Shown piece after piece: positions 1 through 6,877 of a stretch of DNA of 64,000 nt. Below the pieces are notes generated by a model, which was not told the origin of the DNA, ran no database searches, and saw nothing but the letters and a program-made list of their open reading frames with translations. The DNA lies in contig JAVHLZ010000005.1 in the NCBI GenBank assembly GCA_031081675.1, positions 12,881 to 76,880 on the forward strand. The letters are read 5' to 3'. Numbering within the stretch: position 1 is the first letter of the stretch; each line of letters opens with the position of its first letter. Both the position numbers and the translations under genes were made by a program. The DNA comes from Armatimonadota bacterium. GTDB taxonomy: Bacteria; Sysuimicrobiota; Sysuimicrobiia; Sysuimicrobiales; Kaftiobacteriaceae.

Positions 1-2
1 AG

Positions 3-92
3 GTCGAGCAGCGGCTTCCGGAGATCGTGGCCTCCTTGCTGGGCCTGCCGGGTCCTGCACAGGCATCCGCCGGCCCGAAGGAGCGGGGATGA
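3..92 (+). CDS. C-terminal end of an unidentified protein (5' truncated by the window)
   Basis: An open frame enters from the window edge and stops at a TGA at 90-92, giving about 29 residues rich in Leu, Pro and Ala and ending KERG. It is the only frame that runs in cleanly and ends just before the operator-like repeats. The fragment is too short to assign. DUF3307 genes often sit beside SatD-family genes, so a SatD-like protein is one possibility, but nothing visible in these residues proves it. Confidence 0.4.
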   Translation, partial: VEQRLPEIVASLLGLPGPAQASAGPKERG

Positions 93-113
93 CACGGCTA
101 CTGGCATCCACCG

Positions 114-208
114 GTCAATATAAGCGTATTGACACGTTTGCCGGTCAATAGGCACCGTGTCAATATGTACGTATTGACGTTGTGTGACGTCAATGCTTCC
201 GTATTGAC
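114..208. repeat. Array of GTCAATA / TATTGAC half-sites, operator-like
   Basis: Four GTCAATA-type half-sites start at 114, 144, 159 and 189 (the last reads GTCAATG). Three TATTGAC half-sites start at 127, 172 and 202. They form three inverted pairs GTCAATA-N6-TATTGAC (114-133, 159-178, 189-208) plus one lone half-site. All same-strand offsets are multiples of 15 bases (30, 15, 30 and 45, 30). The array fills the gap before the DUF3307 gene. It looks like a binding site for an oligomerising regulator. Several TATTGAC copies could also serve as -35 elements, but no convincing -10 was found with them. Confidence 0.6.
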
Positions 209-245
209 CGGTCGGGCAGGGAAGCTGGCGGATGGGACGGATAGC

Positions 246-972
246 GTGATCCTCACCAGACTGATCCTGGCCAGTCTTCTGGCGGATTTCGTCTTCCAGC
301 CGCCACGCCTGGTGTCCTGGAAGTCACGTGCATCCGCCGGTCTGCTGGTCCACGGGGTGATCCACCTCGCCCTCACGGCAGCGGTGGACGTGGGATACTG
401 GTCCGCCCGGTGCCTGGTCCTGGCGGCAACCCTGGCGATCGCGCACCCTGGCGGTGGATGCGGCGAAGATCCGGATGGACCGCGGTCACTCTGAGGGGTA
501 CTGGCCGGTGGCCACGTTCCTGGGCGACCAGGCCCTGCACCTGGCGGTCATGGTCCTCTGCGCTGCCGCGTTCGGGTACGATGGCATCGGCTGGGCCTGG
601 CCGGCTTTGGCGGCCAGCCTGGCGCCGGCGTCCGTCGTCGTCGCCATCGTATACGTGGCCACCCTGTTCGGGGGCGCCGTCCTCGTGCGGCTGGTGACGG
701 ACGTCTTCCGCCCTCCCGCCTCCGACGGCCGGAGGCTTCCCGCAGGCGCGGGGGCGTTCGTCGGTGTTGTCGAACGCCTGATGGTGACCACGCTGGTGGC
801 GCCGAACCAGTATGGAGCCGCAGGTTTTGTCCTGGCCGCCAAGTCCATCGCCCGCTACCGCAGGATCGAGGAAGAGAAGGAGTTCGGCGACTACTTCCTG
901 GTGGGGACCCTGACCAGCATGGCCCTGGCCATTTTGGCGGGGCTGGCGGTGCGGCGGGCCCTGGGGTGGTAA
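246..972 (+). pseudogene. DUF3307 family membrane protein, interrupted by a +1 frameshift
   Basis: The N-terminal half reads in one frame from GTG 246 with the DUF3307 hallmark LLADFVFQ followed by VHGVIHLAL. The C-terminal half reads one frame over, continuing LAVDAAKIRM and later FLGDQALHL to the stop at 970-972. The join is at CAC-C-CTG, in the CCC run at 446-448: removing one C gives a continuous product of about 241 residues, a normal length for the family, with several hydrophobic segments. Without the shift the upstream frame ends at 494. It may be a true mutation, an assembly error or, less likely, recoding. The stop lies 4 bases before the pyrimidine-nucleoside phosphorylase start, so it would head that operon. 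The function of DUF3307 is not established. Confidence 0.7.
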
Positions 973-976
973 GACG

Positions 977-2287
977 GTGGCGCGCGCCTACGAGCTCATC
1001 CAGAAAAAGCGCGACGGCGGGGAACTGACCCCCCAGGAGGTCGCCGACCTCCTGTCGGGCTACCTGTCCGGGCAGATCCCCGACTACCAGATGAGCGCTT
1101 TCCTGATGGCCGTGTACTTCCGGGGGATGACCGCCCGGGAGACGGCCGAGTTCACCCTGGCCATGGTCCGCTCGGGCCGCACCGTGGACCTCAGCGCCAT
1201 TCCCGGCGTGAAGGTGGACAAGCACAGCACGGGGGGCGTGGGCGACAAGACCTCCCTGGTCCTGATCCCCCTGGTGGCCGCGGCCGGCGCGCCCGTGGCC
1301 AAGCTGTCCGGGCGGGGGCTGGGCCACACCGGCGGCACCATCGACAAGCTGGAATCCATTCCGGGGTTCCGGACCGAGATGGACCTCCGGGAGTTCGTGG
1401 CCCAGGTCATCCGGATCGGCTGCGCCATCGTCGCCACCACCGCCGACCTGGTGCCCGCGGACAAGAAGCTGTACGCCCTCCGCGACGTCACCGCCACCGT
1501 GGACAGCATCCCGCTGATCGCCAGCAGCATCATGAGCAAGAAGATCGCCGGAGGCGCCGACGCCATCGTCCTGGACGTCAAGACCGGCAGCGGCGCTTTC
1601 ATGAAGACCCTGGACGGCGCCCGGCAGCTGGCCCGCGTCATGGTGGACATCGGCGCCCAGGTCGGCCGCCGGACGGTGGCGGTGATCAGCGACATGGACC
1701 AGCCCCTGGGCCGGGCGGTGGGCAACGCCCTCGAGGTGGAGGAAGCCCTGCAGACGTTGCGGGGAGACGGGCCGTCCGACCTGCGGGACCTGTGCCTGAC
1801 CCTGGGGGCCCACATGGTGGTCCTGGCCGGTCGGGCCTCCGCCCCCCCGCAGGCGCGGGAGATGCTGCAGCGGGCTCTGGACAGCGGGCAGGCGCTGGAG
1901 AGGTTTGCCCGGATGGTGTCCGCCCAGGGGGGCGACCCGCGGGTGGCCGACGACCCGTCCCTCCTGCCCCGGGCGCCGGTGGTCGTGCCTGTTCCCGCTC
2001 CTGCCGGCGGTGTGGTGGAGGCTGTGGACGCCCAGGCCATCGGGCTGGCGGCGATGGCCCTGGGGGCGGGCCGGGCCACCACCACCGATGTCATCGATCC
2101 CGCGGTGGGCATCGTCCTGGAGCGCAAGGTGGGACAGACGGTGGGGCGCGGTGACCCCCTGGCCAGGGTGCACGCCCGGGACCGCGCTCGCGCGGAGGAG
2201 GCCGTGGCGCGGGTGCAGCGCGCGTACCGGATCGGCCCGGCCGCGCCGCCCGCCCGCCCGCTGATCTGGGAGGTGGTGGGCGGGTGA
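977..2287 (+). CDS. pdp: Pyrimidine-nucleoside phosphorylase
   Basis: Phosphorolysis of uridine or thymidine to the free base and (deoxy)ribose-1-phosphate, a cytosolic pyrimidine salvage step. The 436-residue product has the usual family length and layout: helical N-terminal domain, then the phosphate-binding signature VDKHSTGGVGDKTSL near residues 80-94, the glycine-rich LSGRGLGHTGGTIDKLE that follows, and SSIMSKKIAGG in the middle. The GTG start lies directly after the DUF3307 stop, and the end overlaps the next gene by GTGA, so it is translationally coupled to the kinase-like gene. Assignment as Pdp rather than thymidine-specific DeoA is by overall resemblance; the two are hard to separate by eye. 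Confidence 0.93.
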   Translation: MARAYELIQKKRDGGELTPQEVADLLSGYLSGQIPDYQMSAFLMAVYFRGMTARETAEFTLAMVRSGRTVDLSAIPGVKVDKHSTGGVGDKTSLVLIPLVAAAGAPVAKLSGRGLGHTGGTIDKLESIPGFRTEMDLREFVAQVIRIGCAIVATTADLVPADKKLYALRDVTATVDSIPLIASSIMSKKIAGGADAIVLDVKTGSGAFMKTLDGARQLARVMVDIGAQVGRRTVAVISDMDQPLGRAVGNALEVEEALQTLRGDGPSDLRDLCLTLGAHMVVLAGRASAPPQAREMLQRALDSGQALERFARMVSAQGGDPRVADDPSLLPRAPVVVPVPAPAGGVVEAVDAQAIGLAAMALGAGRATTTDVIDPAVGIVLERKVGQTVGRGDPLARVHARDRARAEEAVARVQRAYRIGPAAPPARPLIWEVVGG

Positions 2288-2835
2288 TCGTGCGCATCCC
2301 CGACCCCTCCCTGGTGGTGCTGTGCGGGCCGGCCGCCAGCGGCAAGTCCACCTTTGCCCGCCGGCACTTTCTCCCCACGGCGGTGGTGTCCACGGACCGC
2401 TGTCGGGCCATGATCGCCGACGACGAGGCCAACATCCGCGTCTCCCGGGACGCGTTCGAGCTCTTCTTCCACATCATCGAGCTGCGCCTGCGCCACCGTC
2501 GCCTGGCGGTGGCCGACAGTACCGCCCTGCAGCCCGACGTGCGCCGGGCCCTGCGCCAGCTGGCCCGCCGCTACGAGGTGCCGGCGGTGGCCATCCTGTT
2601 CGACGTCCCGGAAGAGACGTGCGTGCGGTGGGATGCGTCCCGCCCTCGCCGGGTGGGACGCCCGGTGATCCACCGGCAGTGGGAGCGATTCCAGCAGGCG
2701 CTGCGCAGCGTGCCTGGCGAGGGGTTCGACCAGGTGGTGGTCCTGGGCGAAGACGACGTCCGCAGCTGTCGGGTGGAGCTGGTCCCGTCCGCCGCGCGCG
2801 CCCGCGAGGCAGCGCCGGAACCCGCCGACGGCTAG
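2284..2835 (+). CDS. Stand-alone P-loop kinase resembling the kinase domain of bacterial polynucleotide kinase (Pnkp)
   Basis: A 183-residue protein with a Walker A motif GPAASGKST at residues 15-23, then VVSTDRCRAMIADDE, the D-x-T/S element VADSTALQP, and the late arginine-rich RPRRVGRPVIHRQ. This pattern matches the N-terminal 5'-kinase domain of bacterial Pnkp. Full Pnkp is a kinase-phosphatase-ligase of roughly 850 residues; here the phosphatase and ligase domains are absent and the next gene is unrelated. It overlaps pdp by four bases. A small-molecule kinase of the same AAA_33 fold is the alternative, and coupling to a nucleoside phosphorylase would fit a nucleoside or nucleotide substrate. 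Substrate unknown. Confidence 0.7.
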   Translation: MIVRIPDPSLVVLCGPAASGKSTFARRHFLPTAVVSTDRCRAMIADDEANIRVSRDAFELFFHIIELRLRHRRLAVADSTALQPDVRRALRQLARRYEVPAVAILFDVPEETCVRWDASRPRRVGRPVIHRQWERFQQALRSVPGEGFDQVVVLGEDDVRSCRVELVPSAARAREAAPEPADG

Positions 2836-2888
2836 GTGGCCGGTCCGTGCGGATCCGAGGGCGGGCGTCCGGGGAGAGGAGGGGGACG

Positions 2889-3749
2889 ATGGAGATCCGA
2901 CGCGTCGGGGTGGTGGGATGCGGGGTGATGGGCGCCGGCATCGCGGAGGTGTGCGCCCGCGGCGGCTACGAGGTGACGGTGGTGGAGGTCACCGACGACC
3001 TGCTGGCCCGGGGGCTGCGGCGGGTCGAGGAGTCGATGAGGCGGGCGGTGGAGCGCGGGAAGATCACCGCGGACGAGATGGCGGCCGCCCGGGAGCGCAT
3101 CCGCGGCACCACCCGCCTGGAGGACCTGGCCGGCGCCGACCTGGTCATCGAGGCCGTGGTCGAGCGCATGGACGCCAAGAAGGAGGTCTTCGCCCGGCTG
3201 GACACGGTGTGTCCGCCGTACACCCTGTTCGCCAGCAACACCTCGTCCCTGTCGATCACCGAGCTGGCGTCGGCCACCGCGCGGGCTGACCGGGTCCTGG
3301 GGCTGCACTTCTTCAACCCCGTGCCCGTGATGAAGCTGGTGGAACTGATCCGGGGCCTGCAGACCTCGCCCCAGACGGCGGCCATCGGCCGCCGGTTTGC
3401 CGAGTCCCTGGGCAAGACCGTCGTGGAGTGTCGGGACAGCCCGGGGTTCATCGTCAACTTCCTGCTGGTGCCCTACCTGCTGGACGCGGTGCGGGCCCTG
3501 GAGCGGGGGATTGCCTCCCGGGACGACATCGACACGGCGGTGGTGCTGGGGCTGGCCCACCCCATGGGCCCTCTGCGGCTGCTGGACCATGTGGGCCTGG
3601 ATACCACCTACCACATCGCCGAGGCGATGTTTGCCGAGTTCAAGGATCCCCGCTATGCCGCTCCTCCGCTGCTCAAGCAGATGGTGGCGGCTGGCCGTCT
3701 GGGCCGAAAGTCCGGCAAAGGGTTTTACGACTACGAGGGGGGCGGCTGA
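2889..3749 (+). CDS. hbd: 3-hydroxybutyryl-CoA dehydrogenase
   Basis: NAD(P)-dependent oxidation of 3-hydroxybutyryl-CoA to acetoacetyl-CoA (or the reverse). The 286-residue product has the Rossmann dinucleotide motif GCGVMGAGIAE at residues 10-20, ASNTSSLSITEL near 115, the catalytic-histidine segment GLHFFNPVPVMKLVE near 138, DSPGFIVNFLL near 180 and the C-terminal dimerisation domain ending GRKSGKGFYDY. Start ATG 2889 has a strong GGGGAGAGGAGGGGG ribosome site. It ends the first plus-strand run and is convergent with the thiolase/DUF35 operon. With the acyl-CoA dehydrogenase, mutase and thiolases nearby it fits a butyryl-CoA oxidation route. Confidence 0.95.
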   Translation: MEIRRVGVVGCGVMGAGIAEVCARGGYEVTVVEVTDDLLARGLRRVEESMRRAVERGKITADEMAAARERIRGTTRLEDLAGADLVIEAVVERMDAKKEVFARLDTVCPPYTLFASNTSSLSITELASATARADRVLGLHFFNPVPVMKLVELIRGLQTSPQTAAIGRRFAESLGKTVVECRDSPGFIVNFLLVPYLLDAVRALERGIASRDDIDTAVVLGLAHPMGPLRLLDHVGLDTTYHIAEAMFAEFKDPRYAAPPLLKQMVAAGRLGRKSGKGFYDYEGGG

Positions 3750-3793
3750 CGGCCCATCGTCACCCCGGGGTGGTGCGGGCGTCCCCCACCGCC

Positions 3794-4615
3794 CTACGCC
3801 TGGGGCAGGGGACCGGCCGGCCCCAGGCGGTACAGGCGTCGGGTGAGGGGCGCCGCGGCGCGGGCGAACAGGGCAGCCGCCTGCGCCGCCAGCGCGTCCC
3901 GCTGCCGCGCCGGCGCCAGCAGGCAGGCGTGCTCGTGGGGGACGGCCAGCAGCGGGTCGTCCATCCCCGCGGGGACCAGCAGGTCGCCCACCAGCAGCCG
4001 GGCGGCGTCGTAGCCGTCCAGGGCCACGTAGTCGGTCCGGGGCCCGCCGATCTCCCGCAGGATGTGCCGGGTGCGCTCCCGCAGGTTGTCGCACGCCCGG
4101 GCGTGCAGTCCGTCCAGGCCCATGCCCCAGGCGCGCACCATGCCCTCGGTCACGTACGTCACCTGGTGGTAGCCTTCGATGACGTAGATCACCGCCACCT
4201 CGGCGTCCACGCTCCGCCGCGCCAGCCGCGTCTCCGGGGGGTAGTCGTCGGAGGGGGGGAGGCGGTCCTGCCGGCGCAGCAGGGGGAACAGGCGGCCCGC
4301 CACCAGCGCCCATGGGGGCGGGGCGACGGGGGGAATCCGGCGGCGCAGCGCGCGGGCCAGCGCGTCGGCCACGCGCGCCGCCGGCAGCCGCCGCAGGCAC
4401 GCGTCCAGGTAGGCCACCTGAAGGTCCACCTCCAGCTCGTAGCCCCAGACGCTGCAGATCATGCCCCGGTGGGTCTGGCGCCGGCAGGCGATGTCGGGGG
4501 TCTGGTCCAGGGCCGACCGCACCTCCGCCCGGAACCGCTCCCATCCCCGCCAGGCGGCAGTCGCCGCGGCGGCCGCCAGCAACGTCCCCGCCGCCCCCGC
4601 CAGCCAGCCGTCCAC
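3794..4615 (-). CDS. DUF1444 (YtpQ)-like protein with an N-terminal membrane anchor
   Basis: 273 residues. An N-terminal Ala/Leu-rich hydrophobic helix (about residues 4-22) is followed by a soluble region. Near residue 140 the sequence VAVIYVIEGYHQVTYVTEGMV and then HARACDNLRERT resemble the core of DUF1444/YtpQ proteins, in which a conserved acidic strand precedes a 'vteedl..w' element. It is the last gene of the minus-strand thiolase operon, 4 bases after the DUF35 stop. The job of the family is unknown, and the match is by pattern only, so this could also be a distinct hypothetical family. Confidence 0.5.
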   Translation of the reverse strand: MDGWLAGAAGTLLAAAAATAAWRGWERFRAEVRSALDQTPDIACRRQTHRGMICSVWGYELEVDLQVAYLDACLRRLPAARVADALARALRRRIPPVAPPPWALVAGRLFPLLRRQDRLPPSDDYPPETRLARRSVDAEVAVIYVIEGYHQVTYVTEGMVRAWGMGLDGLHARACDNLRERTRHILREIGGPRTDYVALDGYDAARLLVGDLLVPAGMDDPLLAVPHEHACLLAPARQRDALAAQAAALFARAAAPLTRRLYRLGPAGPLPQA

Positions 4616-4619
4616 GGCG

Positions 4620-5117
4620 TTACCCGCGCGGCGCGAACCCGACGATGTCGGCCAGGGTGCCAGTCCGGCGTCGCGGGGGGCGGAGTACGGCCCGCACGGG
4701 CATGTCGATGAAGACGTCGGAGGCCGACACCTGCACCAGCCGGCTCACCAAGCCGCCGTCGGTGCCGTCGATGCGGACCAGAGCCACCACCTCGGGGTGA
4801 GGCAGGCGATGGCCGTCGAGGTCGGCGTGGACGACGGCGAAGGTGTGCACCCGCCCCGTCGGCTCGACTTCGGACCAGGCCTGGGACAGATCGGAAAAGC
4901 AGCGCTCGCAGTACAGGCGGGGAGGCAGGTACGTCAGGCCGCACGCGGCGCACCGGGTGACGGCCAGCCGCCCCCGGTCCTTCAGGGTGGACAAGAACCG
5001 CTGTCCGGCCACCCCCGCGGTGTACCGGTAGCTGACCGGCATCGTCCCCGGCCACACCCGATAGCGCTCCGCGCCGGGGGAGCCGGCTGCCTGTCGGCGG
5101 CGCTCAGGGGCGGACAT
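4620..5117 (-). CDS. DUF35 Zn-ribbon/OB-fold acyl-CoA-associated protein (complete cysteine set)
   Basis: 165 residues: a rubredoxin-like Zn ribbon near residues 54-75 (CAACG ... CERC, all four cysteines present), then an OB-fold β-barrel. DUF35 proteins pair with thiolase-fold enzymes and form part of the acyl-CoA channel, as in archaeal thiolase-HMG-CoA synthase complexes, BbsA of toluene degradation and the DUF35 domain of ChsH2. Its start overlaps the upstream DUF35 gene by 14 bases, so the two should be made together. Two DUF35 and two thiolase-like genes in one operon suggest two pairs or one hetero-oligomer. Confidence 0.85.
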   Translation of the reverse strand: MSAPERRRQAAGSPGAERYRVWPGTMPVSYRYTAGVAGQRFLSTLKDRGRLAVTRCAACGLTYLPPRLYCERCFSDLSQAWSEVEPTGRVHTFAVVHADLDGHRLPHPEVVALVRIDGTDGGLVSRLVQVSASDVFIDMPVRAVLRPPRRRTGTLADIVGFAPRG

Positions 5118-5673
5118 GGCTTTTCACCGGGGCGAAGTGCAGGATGTCGGTGATGGCGCCGGTGCGCCGCGCGGCCGGCTTCCACACCGCCCGCACCGGC
5201 GTGCCCACCGCGATCTGGCGGCGGATCTCCTCCACCGTGCGTCCCCGCACACCCCCGATCAGGTGCAGGAATCCCCCGCGGGGGGAGGTGCCGTCAATCT
5301 CGATGACCGCCGGAATCTGCGGGCGGCGCAGCGGCTTCATGTCCCAGGTGATGTAGCAGATGGAGAAGGTGTTGATGGTCCCGGTGTCGGGCAACTCCAC
5401 CCACTCGTCCATGGGGCGGAAGTCCAGCTCGCAGAATACCCGGGGCGGGGTGACCGTGCGCCCGCACGCCCGGCAGCGGACCCCCAGGATCCGCCCGTCC
5501 CGCAGGCCCGCCAGAAAGCGCGAGATCGCCTCCCCCGCATCCCACGCGTACTCCAGGGCCGGCGTCCAGCTCGCCACCGACGCCCGCGCCATCTCCTCGT
5601 CGCTGAGGGGCGTGCCCCGGGGAGCGCGGGGAGGCGCCGCCGGCGTCTCGCGGGACAGGCGGGGCCGGGCCAT
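5104..5673 (-). CDS. DUF35 Zn-ribbon/OB-fold protein (fourth Zn ligand replaced)
   Basis: 189 residues, longer at the N-terminus than its neighbour (a Pro/Arg-rich lead of about 25 residues, then a helical segment). The Zn ribbon near residues 76-95 reads CRACG ... CELD, so the fourth cysteine is aspartate and metal binding may be altered. The OB-fold follows (TINTFSICYITW, VIEIDGTSPRGG). Start ATG at 5673 overlaps the stop of the preceding thiolase gene (TGATG), tight translational coupling. Probably a partner subunit of one or both thiolase-fold proteins. Confidence 0.82.
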   Translation of the reverse strand: MARPRLSRETPAAPPRAPRGTPLSDEEMARASVASWTPALEYAWDAGEAISRFLAGLRDGRILGVRCRACGRTVTPPRVFCELDFRPMDEWVELPDTGTINTFSICYITWDMKPLRRPQIPAVIEIDGTSPRGGFLHLIGGVRGRTVEEIRRQIAVGTPVRAVWKPAARRTGAITDILHFAPVKSHVRP

Positions 5674-6860
5674 CAGCGCACCCCCAGGACGACCACGGTG
5701 CCGATCTGCATCAAGTCCCCCCACGCCTGCGCCACCCCGCGCTCCGGGTTGCCGGGGACCTGCCGGGCGCCCGCCTCCTGGCGGAGCTGCCAGAACAGTT
5801 CGCAGACCTTCATCAGCCCCGCGGCAGCGATGGGGTTGCCCACACCCATCAGGCCCCCGGACGGGCAGGACGGCAGCTCGCCGGTGCGGTCGAAACGGCC
5901 GGCCGCCAGGTCCTCGGGGGCCTTGCCCCGGTCCGCCAGCAGAAGCCCCTCCAGGTGGTGCAGTTCCTTGTAGGCAAACGGGTCGTAGGGCTCGGCGATG
6001 TGGATCTGGCGGCGCGGTTCGGTGATCCCCGCCATCGCGTAGGCCATCCGGGCGGCCCGCTCCACGTAGCGGGGGTAGGCGAGGTCCCGGTTGCCCCAAT
6101 ACGACGTGTCCAGCGACCACCCCACGCCCTGGATCCACACCGGGCGGTCGGTCAGGCGCGGGGCCAGGTCCTCGGCGGCCAGGACCACCGCGGCGGCGCC
6201 GTCGCTGACCGGGCTGACCATCAGGCGGTGGACCGGCCACGCCACCACCTCCGAGGCCAGGACGTCCCGCACCGTCAGGTCCGCCGCCACCTGGGCGCAG
6301 GGGTGGGCCAGGGCGTTGCGCTTGTTCTTGACCGAGACCAGGGCGATGTCCTCGTTGCGGATGCCGTAGGCGGCCATGTAGCGCTGCTGCTCGAGGGCGA
6401 AGATCCACAGCAGGTTGGGACCCAGGGGGCGTTCCAGGATGTGGTCGAAGATGGTCAGGAAGGCCGCCTGGGGGTGGGGCTGGCAGCTGCTCATCTTCTC
6501 CTCGGCCACCACCAGCGCCAGGTCGCACAGGCCCGAGGCCACCAGCGACCAGCCGCTGATGATGCTGAAGACCCCGGATCCCCCGCCCACGTACGCGCGC
6601 AGGTAGGGCCTGCGGACCCCCCCGGCGCCGTCCAGCAGCCACTCGCCCTTCATGTGCACCCCGTCGAAGGCGTCGGGCGCCGTGGCCATCACCACGGCCT
6701 GGACGTCCCGGAGCCGGACGCCGGCCGACTCCAGAGCCTGCGAGGCGGCGTAGTAGGCCAGTTCCTTGCCGGTCTCCAGAGCGCGGCGCATGAACAGAGT
6801 CATACCCGCCCCCACCACCGCCACCCGCCGCCGCGGCCTGCGCCCCATGGTCCCGTCCAC
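5673..6860 (-). CDS. Thiolase-fold protein (SCP2/lipid-transfer type) lacking the canonical active-site cysteine
   Basis: About 395 residues with the SCP2-thiolase pattern: VAVVGAGMTLF at the N-terminus, EKMSS, SVKNKRNALAHP, VSDGAAAVVLA and CPSGGLMGVGNP. Where a catalytic thiolase has A-C-A-S-G this protein reads GGGSG, and the late GHP histidine is replaced in VGNPIAA. It is therefore unlikely to act by the normal Cys-His Claisen mechanism. Known Cys-less relatives include the retro-aldolase Ltp2, which works with a DUF35 partner. GTG 6860 is chosen because GGAGG lies 6 bases upstream; ATG 6848 is the alternative. Second gene of the operon. Confidence 0.8.
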   Translation of the reverse strand: MDGTMGRRPRRRVAVVGAGMTLFMRRALETGKELAYYAASQALESAGVRLRDVQAVVMATAPDAFDGVHMKGEWLLDGAGGVRRPYLRAYVGGGSGVFSIISGWSLVASGLCDLALVVAEEKMSSCQPHPQAAFLTIFDHILERPLGPNLLWIFALEQQRYMAAYGIRNEDIALVSVKNKRNALAHPCAQVAADLTVRDVLASEVVAWPVHRLMVSPVSDGAAAVVLAAEDLAPRLTDRPVWIQGVGWSLDTSYWGNRDLAYPRYVERAARMAYAMAGITEPRRQIHIAEPYDPFAYKELHHLEGLLLADRGKAPEDLAAGRFDRTGELPSCPSGGLMGVGNPIAAAGLMKVCELFWQLRQEAGARQVPGNPERGVAQAWGDLMQIGTVVVLGVR

Positions 6861-6877
6861 GCCCGACCTCCGTTCCC

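Noticed and set aside
114-208. CRISPR array
   Set aside because: Repeat units are only 7 bases, in both orientations and with 6-23-base gaps; no spacer-like structure and no cas genes in the window.
440-460. Programmed +1 frameshift in DUF3307
   Set aside because: No stop codon or recognised slippery/stimulatory element lies at the CCC run, so mutation or assembly error is simpler. Kept only as a minor alternative.
2832-4544. A 570-codon minus-strand frame across hbd
   Set aside because: Shadow of hbd and of the DUF1444-like gene in another frame; no motifs.
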